64,000 bases of DNA from Fremontodendron californicum (Eukaryota; Streptophyta; Magnoliopsida; Malvales; Malvaceae), in the NCBI GenBank assembly GCA_030761205.1, contig JAULJL010000003.1:186001-250000 (forward strand). Direction: 5' to 3'. The notes below the pieces were generated by a model that saw only the letters and a list, made by a program, of their open reading frames with translations, was not told where the DNA came from and did no database searches. Position 1 is the stretch's first letter. Each line of letters opens with the position of its first letter. Below, one piece after another: positions 28,401 to 40,679 of this stretch. A program made the position numbers and the translations under genes.

Positions 28401-30624
28401 ATTGTAATATTATCTATATAATTGTAATATATCAATGTAATTGTAATATATCTATGTACTAATAATATATCTATGTGATTGTAATATATTACAATTATAT
28501 AGATAATATTACAATTACTGTATTTAATATATCTATGTAATTTTAATATATCTATGTAATTGTAATGTATCTATGTAATATATTAATTGTAATATATTTA
28601 TATAATTGCAAATATATCTATGTAATTGTAATATATCTATGTAATTGTAATATTATCTATGTAATTGTAATATATCCAATGTATCTATGTAATTGTAATA
28701 CATCTATGTAATTGTAATATATCTATGTAATTGTAATATATCTATAATTATATATTACTATTATATAAATATATTACAATTACGTAAATATATTATAATT
28801 ACACAAATATCTATGTAATTGTAATGTATCTATGTAATTGTAATATATCTATGTAATTGTAATATATACATATATGTATATTACAATTACATAGATATAT
28901 AATATATTTAAGTAATTATAATATATCTATGTAATTGTAATATATCTATGTATAATATAAAAGATATTACAATTACATAGATATTACAATTACTTAGATA
29001 TATTACAATTACATAGATAAATATATTACATAGATATATATATATATATTACAATTACATAGATATATTACAATAACATAGATATATTACATACATATAT
29101 TACAATTACAATTACACAAATATATAATTACAAAAATATATTACAATTACATTGATATATTACAATTACATAGATATATTACAATACACAAATATATTAC
29201 AATTACATAGATATATTACAACAACATAGACATATTATAATTACATATATATATTACAATTGCATAAATATATTACAATAACATAGATATATTACAATTA
29301 CATAAATATATTACAATTACATAGATATATTACAATTACAGAAAACATTAGACTTACATATCTATTGTAATATATTATAATTACAATTACATGTATATTA
29401 TAATTACAACTACATAGATATATTACAATGTATTACACAAATATATTACAATTACTTAAATATATTACAATTACATAGATATATTACATAATTATATTAC
29501 AATTACATATATATATTACAATTACATAATATACTATAGTTAATAGATATATTACAATTACATAGATATATTACATAGATACATTACAATTACATAGATA
29601 TATTAAAATTACGTAGATATATTACAATTACATACATAATATATTACATAGATATATTACAATTACATAAATATAGTACAATTAATAATGTCTCTATGTA
29701 ATATTACATAGATATATTACATAAATATATTACAATTACATAGATATATTACAACTATAAAGATATATTATAGTTACATAGATATATTACAATTACATAG
29801 AATTACATAGATATATTACAATTACATTAGATATACTATTACAATTACATAGATATACTCTTATAATTACATAGATATATTACAATTACGTAGATATATT
29901 ATAATTACATAGATATATTACATAAATATATTTACAATTACATAGATATATATATTAAATAGATATATTACAATTACATAGATATTACAATTACATAGTT
30001 ATATTACATAGACATATTACAATTACATAGATATATTACAATTACATAAATATATTACAATTACATAGATATATATTACAGTTACAATTACATAGATATA
30101 TTACAATTAAATAAATATATTAGAATTACATAGATATATTACAATTACATAAATATATTTACAATTACATAGATATATTAAAATTACATAGATATATTAC
30201 ACATTCATATATTATTATATGTAATATATCTATATAAATGTAATATATCTATGTAATTGTAATATATTTAATAGTGTTAATGTAATATATCTATGTAATA
30301 TATATATCTATGTAATTGTAATATATCTATGTAATTGTAATATCTATGTAATTGTAATATATAATGTAATTGAAATACATCTATGTAATTGAAATACATC
30401 TATGTAATTGTAATATATCTATGTAATTATATACATGTAATATCTATGTATCTATGTAATTCTAATATATCTATGTAATTGTAATATATCTATGTACTTG
30501 AAATAAATCTACGTAATTGAAATACATCTATGTAATTGTAATATATCTATGTAATTGTAATATATCTATGTAATTATATACATGTAATATCTATGTATCT
30601 ATGTAATTCTAATATATCTATGTA

Positions 30625-30629
30625 ATTAT
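30625..30629. other. Target-site duplication, left copy (ATTAT)
   Basis: ATTAT lies just before the 5' LTR. The same five bases follow the 3' LTR at 47135-47139, as expected of a retroviral-type integration. Removing the element restores continuous complement-strand satellite. Confidence 0.85.
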
Positions 30630-31326
30630 TGTAGACACCTAATTTTGTCCGGACCACTAAACATGTATGTTTTTTTCCCATATTGATGTTTCCGAGTATA
30701 AAAAGACTGTTTTCATCCTGCAGGTGGTACTCCGAGACTTAGTTTAAGAGGGCGAGCACAAAAAGACAAACTTGAAAAAAAGTCAACCCCGAAAAAGTCA
30801 ACCCCGAAAAAGTCAACCCTAAAAAGTCAATTACTGAAAAAGTCAACCCACTTTCAAAATCAAGATTTTAAGTTCAATTGAAAAATGGCGAAAGAATTTT
30901 GATAATCCGAGGTCTACATTGAAAGATATGGAGTTCGGAAGTTGGGATTTGGAGATTCAGTAGAAAAGAAACCCTAATCCAAGAAATTTGGGGAAAAGTG
31001 CTTAAACGATCAAACTGGTCGAAATTGAAGGTTCCAAATGAAAGATAAGCACTGACTACGGGTAATGGAGAAGTCACTTGCAAGAAAAACCGAAAGAAAA
31101 GTCAATCCGGGAGGAAACCGAGAATTAGGGTTTCTAGTGGATTTCGGTGAAATCGGGAAGAATCACAGAAATGGCCCGACTTGGTAAGACCAAAGCCCCC
31201 AATGGATGAAGAATGGTTAAAAAGGATGGCCCAAGGCTCAGATTGAAGAAAATCTGAAAATCGGATTTGTTTTGAGCAAAACCGGGGTTCGGAGGTAAAA
31301 GGGCAAAATTGGAAAAATTTGGGAAA

Positions 31327-31930
31327 AATAGCAAATGGACTCCGAAAATTATGGAAAATTTGTCAATCTCATTCTTAAATCATTTGAAGGAGATTTGCGA
31401 AAGAAAATCTTGATTCCGAGTTCGTTTGAAAAATGGCCAAATCCCGGGCTTCTTATGCAGTAATTCAAAAAGATAAATCCCGGAAAAATAGCAAATGGAC
31501 TCCAAAAATTCTGAAATTTGGCAAATCTCATTTTTAAATTATTTGGAAGAGATTGGCGAAATAAAATCTTGATTCCGAGTTCGTTTGCAAAATGGCCAAA
31601 TCCCGGGCCTCCTATGCAGTAATTCAAGCCGATAAATCCCGAAAAAATACCAAATGAGCTCCAAAAATTATGAAAACTTCCAGATCACACTTTTTAATTA
31701 TTTTGAAGAGATTGGTGAAGAAAAATCTTGATTTGGAGCTCGTTTAAAAAATGGTAAAAAGTAGGGGCATAAAAGGACATTTTGGGAAGAAAAAATCCAA
31801 ATAAATAGCAAACGGACTCGGATAATTTTGAAAACTTCCAGAACTCAATATTTTATTATTTTGGAAGTATTAAAAAAAGAAAAATTGAATTTGGAGTCCG
31901 TTTGATATTTATTTTGCATCCGGGGGGCAA
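31327..31930 (+). repeat. Diverged tandem repeat of about 158 bp in the LTR, four copies
   Basis: Copies open with AAATAGCAAATGGACTCC or close variants and include AAAATCTTGATTCCGAGTTC. They lie just upstream of the promoter and recur at 43073-43676 in the 3' LTR. Confidence 0.7.
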
Positions 31931-32161
31931 AATGGTCGTTTCACCCAAGCAACCGAAAAGGGCTTCTTTGGGCCTTGCAAAAATCAGAGCTGGGCTGGAA
32001 AAGAGAAGTGCTGGCCTGCCCAAGCCCAAAGGAAGGAGGAAGCTTAGGATTTTTTCAATCAAGTGATTAAAAATCAAGAGTTAAGTTAGAGATTTTCATT
32101 TTTGAGCCTAAGTCCCAATCCCACATCCCTTTGTAATGTCAAGCCAAGGAGGTGCTCACCT

Positions 32162-32169
32162 TATAAATA
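32162..32169 (+). promoter_or_regulatory. TATA box of the 5' LTR
   Basis: TATAAATA followed by AGGAGTCTTGG; element transcription should start about 30 bp downstream, just before the 36-bp repeats. Confidence 0.6.
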
Positions 32170-32265
32170 AGGAGTCTTGGCCTTTGGTTGAAATCACCCA
32201 CTACCCCTTGTGAGATATTCTATACACTTGTATTAGGATTATCCGGGTGGTGAGTCATAGTGTTT

Positions 32266-32448
32266 TACTCTGAGGGTTCGTAGCTTAATCCGTTCAAAAG
32301 CTACTCTGAGGGTTTGTAGCTTAATCCGTTCAAAAGCTACGCTGAGGGTTCGTAGCTTAATCCGTTCAAAAGCTACTCTGAGGGTTCGTAGCTTAATCCG
32401 TTCAAAAGCTACTCTGAGGGTTTATAGCTTAATCCGTTCAAAAGCTAC
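32266..32448 (+). repeat. 36-bp tandem repeat, five copies, in the 5' LTR
   Basis: The unit contains GAGGGTTCGTAGCTTAATCC and AAAAGCTAC. It is nearly identical from copy to copy and repeated in the 3' LTR at 44012-44194. Each unit has GTAGCTT and AAAAGCTAC, which can pair, so the start of the transcript could form a series of small hairpins. Confidence 0.85.
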
Positions 32449-33477
32449 TTGGTGAGTTTTCATTTTAAAATAATGTTTCTTGTTCTTCCTTCATTTCCTT
32501 TCTTAAGTATATTTTTCTTACATTTGTTTTTACAATAAACTCACCATGGCCAAATGGCCTACATTATTTATTTTAAGTTGTTGTTTTTGATTCATTTTAT
32601 CATATTGTTTATGCTATTTTCTTTATTTTTGATGTTTTAAATATTATGTTATTTCATGTTCTTAAGTTATATTTAATTTGGTTGCTTTGTTTGTTGCCAT
32701 TTATGTCTTAGATATCATGTTTTTGCATTTTTAATTTTCTGTTTTCATGTTGTTTAAATTTGAGCATGTTTTAGAGTTAGCATATTAAGTGTTTGTGAAA
32801 ATGCTTGTGTGATTCTTTGCATGATTCTTGTTTTATATCTTAGTGAGCATGTTTTAGATTTGGTATATTAGGTGTTTGTGAAAATGCTTGTGTGATTTTT
32901 GTGTTATGACTTAGTTTTTCATGCCAAGTGTTTGTGAAAATGCCATGCTTGTTGAAGCTTGGGGCCATTTGGCTACTCCATGTGTTTTGCATTGTGTGTT
33001 GTATTTTTGTCATGCTAGTTGTTAGGTTTTTGCATTTGCATGATATTTGGTTGGATTTTTGAATTAAGCATGCCTTGTGTTTGTGAAAATGCCATGCATG
33101 TCTTAGGTCTAGGTACATTAAATGCCATGCAAGTTCATGTTAGGTCTAGGCCATATTATTTGTGTCATGCATTTTCCTTACATTTAGGTTTAGATCCATG
33201 CATTTCATGCATTATGTTTGCTGCATTGTTTCATGCATTTCATGTTCATGCCACTTGAATAATGACTTGAGCCAATTAATGGTTCAAAGTCATGCTCTCT
33301 TGAGCACACTTGTGGAAAATTAAGTTTGTCAAATTGATTATTCTACCTTTGTGATTTTTTTTATTTAGCCAATTTTTATCTAACTTTCAAAGAGTCCTAG
33401 CTACTGCTTTCAAGTCATTTTATGAGTTTCAAATATTTTTACTTTGGTTTTTAAATGATTTTATCAAAAGCAAAAAT

Positions 33478-34130
33478 GTGTTGGCAAAGCAGTTTTTTTT
33501 CTCCTCCGAAAACTTGTACATCTCTGATTTTTCTGGGAATTCATCTTTGATCAGAAAATTAAGCCGATTTGTTTTCGTGTAGTTTTACATGTCCTGAGTC
33601 TCCAGTATTGTTTTCAGAATTTTTGGAATTTTTAAAAATAGGGTAAAAAATCGTGGATTAAAACTGGACAGTGGAGTCAGAATTGAATTTAAAGAAAAAC
33701 AAAGCAGTTTTTTTTCTCCTCCGAAAACTCGTACATCTCTGATTTTTCTGGGAATTCATCTTTGATCAGAAAATTAAGCCGATTTGTTTTCTTGTAGTTT
33801 TACATGTCCTGAGTCTCCAGTATTTTTTTCAGAATTTTTGGAATTTTTAAAAATAGGGTAAAAAATCGTGGATTAAAACTGGACAGTGGAGTCAGAATTG
33901 AATTTAAAGAAAAACAAAGCAGTTTTTTCTCCTCCAAAAAACTCGTACATCTATGATTTTTCTGGGAATTCATCTTTGATCCGAAAATTAAACTGATTTT
34001 TTTTTGTGTAGTTTTACATGTCCTGAGTTTCCAGTATTTTTTTCAAAATTTTTGGGAATTTTTAAAAATAGGTTAAAAATCGTGGATTAAAACTGGACAG
34101 TGGAGTCAGAATTGAATTTAAAGAAAAACA
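33478..34130 (+). repeat. 215-bp tandem triplication in the 5' LTR
   Basis: Three copies start at AAAGCAGTTTTTT near 33487, 33701 and 33916, and end near AATTGAATTTAAAGAAAAAC. The 3' LTR has the same three (about 45240, 45456 and 45670). The old LTR fragment at 14544-17236 has only one. Confidence 0.88.
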
Positions 34131-35380
34131 TTTTTCTGTTTTGGTTAATTTACTTAGAGTGGGCTGATTAGGAGGGTTAGCTACTGACTTAGGGTGATTT
34201 CTAAGCCTTTTTAAATTCTAAAAATGGTTTTTCAAGTCCCGGGTTAAGGGTAGTCAAGTCCGGATTTTTTAAACTTAGGAAATTAGAGCCTTTTTAAAAA
34301 AAATTAGCCCAGTTTTTATTTTTAATTCAAGCTTTTCAAAATTGTTTTCAAACAATCACAAAGTATTTTGGTTTTAGAATATTTAATTTGACATATTTTC
34401 CTAAGGTAGCCGGATATCTTGTTAGATATACGGATTTCCTTAATTAAAGGAAAAAATACATTTCATGCATTGCATTTTTATATTCATGCATTTTATATAA
34501 TATGTGATTCTTGCCATAATAATTTCTATGATATTGTTGTTATTTTGATTTATATTTTTTTTGATGTTACATGGTTTATTATATGGTTTTGAATATTTCA
34601 TGATATCCTATGCTTTTATTTAGTTATTTTTATTTGGTATATACTATGTCATGCATGTACATATTCATATCTTTTAAAATGTTTTCAAAAGGATAATGAT
34701 TTTTCAATAAAAAAATAAAGATATTCCCGAGTTAAAATAATTCATGAGTTCTCTACCGGGTTTGCTGGAGGGAATATCATCAATTATTATTAATAAAGGA
34801 ATATCTTTCTTTCAAAAAAGAGAATGATTTGGAAAGTTTTCCAAAACTAATAAAAATTTCTATATTTTGCCACGTTTGTTGGGGAATATAGGAAAATTTT
34901 GAATTTATAAATTCCGGATCATTTTCAATAAAAAAGGAATTATTTTTCTTTAAATTGGGAATTAACTCGAAATACTAAATTTAAAACCAACTTTTTTACC
35001 GAGACTTGAGATAACACACGATTAATAAGGTACCGATTTATACGGGCGTTGTGGGGGTGCTAATCCTTCCCCACACGTAACCGACTCCCGAACCCGCTTC
35101 TTTGATTTCTCTGGTTTAAAACGCAGACTTGAAATTGGTTTTTAAAATGTTTTAATTAATTTTTAAAATATTTTATAAAACCGGTTTTAATAGGTGGCCG
35201 ATCACACCTAGCTAAAAAAGATTGGTGGCGACTCCATGTCTTTTTTAAGGTCATTTCAAAACCTTCATTTTTTAGAGGAATTAAGTCGACTTTTCCTCGA
35301 TTTTTTTTAATGTCACGCCTAACGAATAATAAAGTCTTGCGATGAGACTTCGTCGTTATTTTTTTTTAGGTTGCGACAGC

Positions 35381-35399
35381 TTGGCGACTCCGCTGGGGA
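35381..35399 (+). promoter_or_regulatory. Primer-binding site region of the Tat/Ogre-like element
   Basis: TTGGCGACTCCGCTGGGGA begins two bases after the 5' LTR. This TGGCGACTCC-type site is characteristic of Tat/Ogre-lineage elements. The priming tRNA (Arg is reported for Ogre) is from general knowledge and was not verified here. Confidence 0.65.
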
Positions 35400-37446
35400 A
35401 TAATAGAGAGTCAGGCCTAGAATTAGTCGTGTGTTATCAAAGTCTCGGTTTTGGTTGGTTTAATTGGTATTTAATTTTAATTCCCATATTTTTTTAATAA
35501 GGAGAATTTTGAAAATAATAAAATATTTTTAAATCTGTTCATTCTCATGTGCATGCATTTTATTGTTGTTCTCTAGTTATTTAAGGTTGTGTATTATAAT
35601 TGCTTGTCGGTTAATGTGTTACACTATTCTTGAATGTTTTAATTGCTAGGGCATTTAGAATAAGGTTTGTAGAATAGGTAGTGAAAGGTTTATTATTCCT
35701 CCACACACACTACACGTGCATTTGCATAACATGAATCCTATACCCGGGTTCCGTCCTTTTAAGTGGGAGTAAAGTAACTACGCCTTCGTGATGATCCTCC
35801 GTATGGGCTAGTGAAACACTTTCGGAGTATAAAGTACTTAATGCCTTCGTGATAATCCTCCGTACGGGCATAGGAAAATATACTCTAACGAATTGAACCC
35901 GCTTTTATCGGGGTGCCTTACTAGCCTTCACCGGCGACAGTGAGGAACAATTCGGGGCCTTAGAACCGATTCACCCTCATATAGTGAACCTAGGCGAAGC
36001 CATCTCGAATTTCCGTTAGATATACCGAAAATAGGAACACATGGGAAGGACATTTCTAAACTTTTTGTTACCTGTTTTACACTCCGAATAAGTGTGGTAG
36101 ATCGGGCAACGATGTACATACATCGCCCGTAATAAATGTGATACTCCGCCTCGAAGGCATCGTGATGCCTAAATAAGCAGATATTGCTAGGGCAGATGTT
36201 CATTAGCTGTTTTTTTTAAAAAAAAAAAAAAAATCCTTTTTCAAGCATTTTTGCATGTGGCACATTTCATGCATGTGTAAATAAAGCATGTACATTTTTG
36301 GTTGTATTATTGATCTCATTCTTTGCAATAAACAGTTGGTAATTGAATTTGATGATTTCATAAAACCGGTAGTGTCACATGAACATTTGCATATTGTACC
36401 ATAGTAAGATCCACCCTGAAATTCTTTTGAAAATGATGTGATTGGTTTATCAAAACAAAATCAAAAAAAAAAAAAAAAATTGGAGGCAAATCCTGCATAA
36501 TGAGATTTTTGAGTAATCAAGATTTAGGTCCCACCAATTTCGTGTAATCATTGATTTCTTTGTATATATCTTTGTGTTAATTCATTTATTTTTTGCATGT
36601 ATCATTTTGACATCATGTTATAGTCACAGCATGCATGGTCATTCATTGTAAGATACGTTTATGACATGCATGGTCATTTTCTGTATATATCCATATATCA
36701 ATTTATTCTTTCTTTACATGCATCATGTCGGCATTAGGTTGCATTCATGGCATACATAGTCATCGTGATATGCTCATACATTAATTTGTCATATCGGCAT
36801 CAAGTTGCACTCATGACATACACGGTCAGCATGATTTTCTTTGTATATACTTTGTGTCAATCATTTATTCTTCACATGCATCATAATTGACATTGTATGG
36901 CATTCATAGTGTATATGATCATTCATTGGGAAATGCATTTAGAACATACATGGTCATTCATTGTATATATCCATGCATTAATTTGCTTATTTTTTTACAT
37001 GCATCATGTTGGCATCAGGTTGCATTCATGGCATACACAGTCATCATGATATGCTCATGCATTAATTTTTCATATTGGCATCAGGTGGCATTCATGACAT
37101 ACACGATCAACATGATTTTCTTTGTATATACTCTGTGTCAATCATTTATTCTTCACATGCATCATAATTGACATTGTGTGGCATTCATACATGATCATTC
37201 ATTGAGAAATGCATTTGGAACATACATGGTCATTCATTGCATATATCCATGCATTGATTTTTCTTATTCTTTACATGCATCATTTTGGCATCGTGTTGCA
37301 TTTATAACATTGGTCAATATTGTTTCCACAGTATATGACCACACATAACTTTGTTTATCCTTCACATGCATCAAATTGCATTCATGACATTCATAGCTCA
37401 TTCATCATAAAACAGATTAATAAGATGAAATAGAAATTGGCTTAGC
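35400..37446 (+). other. Non-coding leader and repeat spacer of the Tat/Ogre-like element
   Basis: The first part (about 35649-36590) is collinear with 59163-60060 and includes GCCTTCGTGATGATCCTCC and GAATTGAACCCGCTTTTATC. The second (about 36590-37420) is built from imperfect copies of a segment with CATGCATCATGTTGGCATCA and GACATACACGGTCA, also found at 60060-60440 and 61700-62150. The frames at 35928-36203 and 36887-37171 have no recognisable domain; the second is read through the repeats. Confidence 0.75.
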
Positions 37447-37628
37447 TTTGAAGAGTTTTCTTCGTCAGCTAAAAGCTATGACCCCAACAGCAAGTGCGAG
37501 TATCATATTGGGGCAATTGGGCATTCGACTAAAAATGCAGAAAATTGAAGGAAAGAATTGAGGGTCTTGTCCACGATGGCATTTGGATTCCAGAGCTTAT
37601 CGAACATTGGAAATCTGTTTTACCATAG
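37447..37628 (+). pseudogene. Remnant of Tat Gag C-terminal zinc-knuckle region
   Basis: Translation from 37447 gives KSYDPNSKCEYHIGAIGHST and then needs one frame change near 37534 to continue as LKERIEGLVHDGIWIPEL and stop at 37626-37628. The pattern C-x-Y-H, then G-H, then C matches the knuckle of Tat/Ogre Gag, which binds element RNA. The parallel region at 61240-61360 reads NARCDYHCGIVGHSIEDC, supporting homology. The N-terminal and capsid-like parts of Gag are missing: the remnant is fused directly to the leader spacer. Because of the frame break it cannot make a normal product. It went unnoticed as a frame because it is short. Confidence 0.7.
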
Positions 37629-40600
37629 ATTGATTCCCTCTTGAAGAATTTTGAGGATAAGAATTGTTATCTTTGAAAGCATGTCAATATGAGCATTCTG
37701 ATGCATATATTTCTATACACTTTGATGATGAAAGCGCTTGTCTCATGTTGACATCTACATGAAATAAATAAATTTTGAATTTAAATGCTTTGTGTTCACT
37801 TTATTTTAGCAATAAATTTGAATTTGCAAAAACAAATGAAACTTTGAGAAAATTTATGGTAAACAATAAATAAGTGGTTTTCACATGAAAAAATGAACAA
37901 TCTTGAGAATATTGATGATCATAGTTAGAAATGACCCAATACCTTCAGCCTTCTCTTTTAGGCTTTCCTAAGCCTAAAATCTTTTGAACCGATAACACTT
38001 GAAAGACCTAATGCTTCAAGGAAAAATGAATGAAAAAAGAGAAGCATTGTCATTGCAAAATAAGCAAGGATGTAAATCCTAGTCTAGGCTATGAACAAAG
38101 GAACGAACTTTTTGAAATTTTTTTGAATTCCTTGAAATTCAAACAAATGAGACATTCTTTCAAGAGTCTAGATTTTGATAATTTGGTATGTGTCAAGATT
38201 GTGCTAAAACCATTCATGACCTTTCCCAATAACCACAAAACACTAATTGCCCAAACATCACTTCATGATTGACATCCTGAGGCACAATGATTAAACTAGA
38301 TTATCCCTTGTCCCAGAGAAAACCCGTTTTTGGGTCATATTTTCCTTATCTCTTCAAAAAAAACTCAGATTGGAAACTCAGCCTTTTCAAAATAGACCTA
38401 GACTGGCTATGTTCCTCGTTGATACAGATTCTCATGGTTAATCAAATTGGGGCATCATATATGGAAATGATGGACACATGGTAAAGAAGGATGGGCTAAT
38501 GCATGAATCATTGGGGGGATGCGACGAAAAAAAACAAAAAAAAAAAAAAAAAAAAAAGAAAAATCGTGATATCATGCATGTGAGAATTCGGATGATTCCA
38601 AAGTGCAAAATGAAATTCTGAATATCTATTTCCCCTAGGGGTTGCTTTTCAGTGTGAATAATTGTGCTTGACATGAGAAATGGCCATCTTTCATATCCCC
38701 TTCACACAAAAAGAAATTATCCATAGTCACCCCTTTTGAGCCAAAAGAATTCTTTCTTCTTTGAACCCTGATCAAGGATCACCCTCTACACTGGGGGGCA
38801 AATGCGAGGAAAGATCTTTTCAAAGATCATTGAGAAATGAGTGATAGCTCAAGGACAGACACGAAGCAAATGGAGCCTCGAATAAATACGGGCTCACTCT
38901 GTCAAAGAAAAAGAAGAGAAAAAGATGGTGAAATGAAAGCCAAGAAAAACAAAAGAAAAACACAATGAAAAAGAAAATGTGTGTGAAAGACATGGAAAAT
39001 TGAAAGCCAAGAGCAAGGAAGAAAAAGAGCAAAGTCAAAAGAAAAGAAATGTCCAAGAAGGGACAAATGCTTCAAAGAGAATCCTCCTCAAGAAATGATC
39101 CTTGATCTGATTACCCTCAAACACATATTTTGGGCCTATTTATCCTTTCTTTCTGAACCCTGAGCTATGGCCTACATTATATGCTTTAAAAGTCTATTTT
39201 GATCAAGCATGAATATTTAATTTGAAAGGTTTTTCCTCAGATTTTATCCCATTTCATCGAATTATCATTTCACTAAGGAAAAATTTAGAATTCTCAAGTG
39301 CATGGTAAAACAATGAACAAAAAAAAAATGGAAAGAATGGGACTCTAGGGCGAAAACCCAAAAATGGGCGGTCTAGAGTAAGATGGGAATTTTGGATGCC
39401 ATCTATGATAGTGCCGATGCCACAAAAGAGAAGATCATCATAAAGAAGTGGTCATCAAGGAACATCTAGGAATTCCTGAACCTCCCAAAGTGTCAACTCT
39501 CATTCGGATGATTGATTTCAAAAACTAAAACTCTTTTCCTCCAAAATCAACTTTCCGGTTTAAACATCCCAGCCAATCTTGATGCTTGACAAAATGCCTT
39601 GATATGGAAACTAAAAGAATGTTGAATTTGTTTGGTTCTCAATGAATTCATGATTTATAAAACCTGTTCCATTTGTGAGCCTAGAAGGGATATACATTTT
39701 TGTCATGAAGTTTTCCTGGAAAAGCCAGAATCTTGTTATACCAAGCCTTGCCAATCCCAGTTGGAAAAACCCAGATTGATACTTAGAGAAATTTCTAACA
39801 ATGATCATCAGTCTTCAAAAGATTTGTACATCACACATTGTGGGGTTAATATTTTTTGTTCAGAAGTTTTCAAAATGCGAAAACAAATAAAGATATTTTT
39901 GAAATACCCATTCTGATGTTGACATGAGACAAGGATTTTTCTAACTCAAAGGTGTAGAACTGCCAGAATAGGTCATGACTTCCAGATATGAGAAGAAGAA
40001 ATCGAACCCAGTGCAGATCTCTGTTGATGAAAGTTTGAAAACTGTTGGGGCAAAGAGAATAGCCAAAATGAATTGAAGATATACTCTGATTTGAAAAGGA
40101 AAAATGAATTTGAAAGGCTAAGCCAAAGCCTAAAAAAAAAAAAAAAAACAACCGGGGGCATTTGCATCACTCATGAGCATTCATCTCGCTATCAAGCTTT
40201 TACATCTGCATAGTGTCGGCAAGCATTTGCATCATTCATGGGTATTTGCATTGGCATTATTCCATAAGCATCTGCATTTTACCTTTACATTTACAATTCT
40301 TCATGGAATTCGTATTTGTGTCATCTCAAACAATTGCATCATTTCTAGAATCATTGCATTTTCGTTAATGTGTGGTAATTGTAGTTACACCATTCATAAA
40401 CCAGTTACATGAACACAATTAGTAGGGGCATCTGCATCATGAAACATGGGCATCAATCCAAGTCATTTACATTTGCATTAAAGACATTTGCACCAGTTTA
40501 AGTCATTTCGTATCTTATTCAACATATGCATTTGCATCAAAAAGCATTCGCATCTTCTCAAAATCTTTAGGTTAATTTTCAACAATTCTTCAGCACCAAT
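37629..40600 (+). other. Long non-coding 3' region of the Tat/Ogre-like element
   Basis: About 3 kb with no recognisable protein. It contains several short purine-rich tracts such as CTGGGGGGCAAATGCGAGGA (38789 onward), A-runs (38525-38557, 40131-40148), and from 40150 to 40560 many scattered GCATTTGCATC motifs. Frames at 38030-38272, 38287-38484, 39632-39916 and 40173-40412 were examined and show no known domain. Position between the Gag remnant and the polypurine tract makes it the extended 3' untranslated region, perhaps with decayed sequence downstream of pol. Confidence 0.6.
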
Positions 40601-40679
40601 TTTAAGACCTCCGAGCATAATTCATAGGTAAGACCTCCGGGCAACATCTTTAAGACCTCCGGGCATAACTTTTTTCAGG

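Larger units (their letters stand above)
22830..30629. repeat. 19-bp AT-rich satellite, block 5
   Basis: About 7.8 kb of 19-bp units in both orientations. Part of it (about 23280-24215) is a direct copy of 63290-64000. About 29050-29830 repeats the module found at 6180-6840 and 9480-10110. A local longer-period repeat lies at 27813-28400. Frames at 26156-26338 and 28033-28287 arise from the repeats. No gene or mobile element is visible. Confidence 0.92.
30630..35378 (+). mobile_element. 5' LTR of the Tat/Ogre-like element
   Basis: It begins TGTAGACACC and ends GGTTGCGACA. From its start it holds a GAAAAAGTCAACCCC microrepeat (30776-30860), four diverged copies of a block of about 158 bp (from 31327, 31487, 31645 and 31802), a TATA box at 32162, five copies of a 36-bp repeat (32266-32448), TTTGTGAAAATGC repeats (32780-33100) and a triplicated 215-bp block (33478-34130). 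The minus-strand frames at 30874-32077 and the frames at 32840-33258 occur identically in the other LTR and have no recognisable product; I regard them as chance frames. Confidence 0.92.

Noticed and set aside
30874..32077. Series of minus-strand frames in the Tat LTR, repeated at 42620-43823
   Set aside because: Identical in both LTRs because the LTRs are duplicates, antisense to element transcription, partly built from LTR-internal repeats, and without a known domain.
33019..33258. Cys/His-rich plus-strand frame in the LTR (also 44773-45012)
   Set aside because: Composition comes from repeated ATGCAT/TGCATT words; no spacing typical of a zinc finger or cysteine-rich peptide family.
37629..40600. 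A hidden host gene inside the Tat element interior
   Set aside because: Frames are short, lack recognisable domains, and the position between the Gag remnant and polypurine tract is explained as element 3' region.
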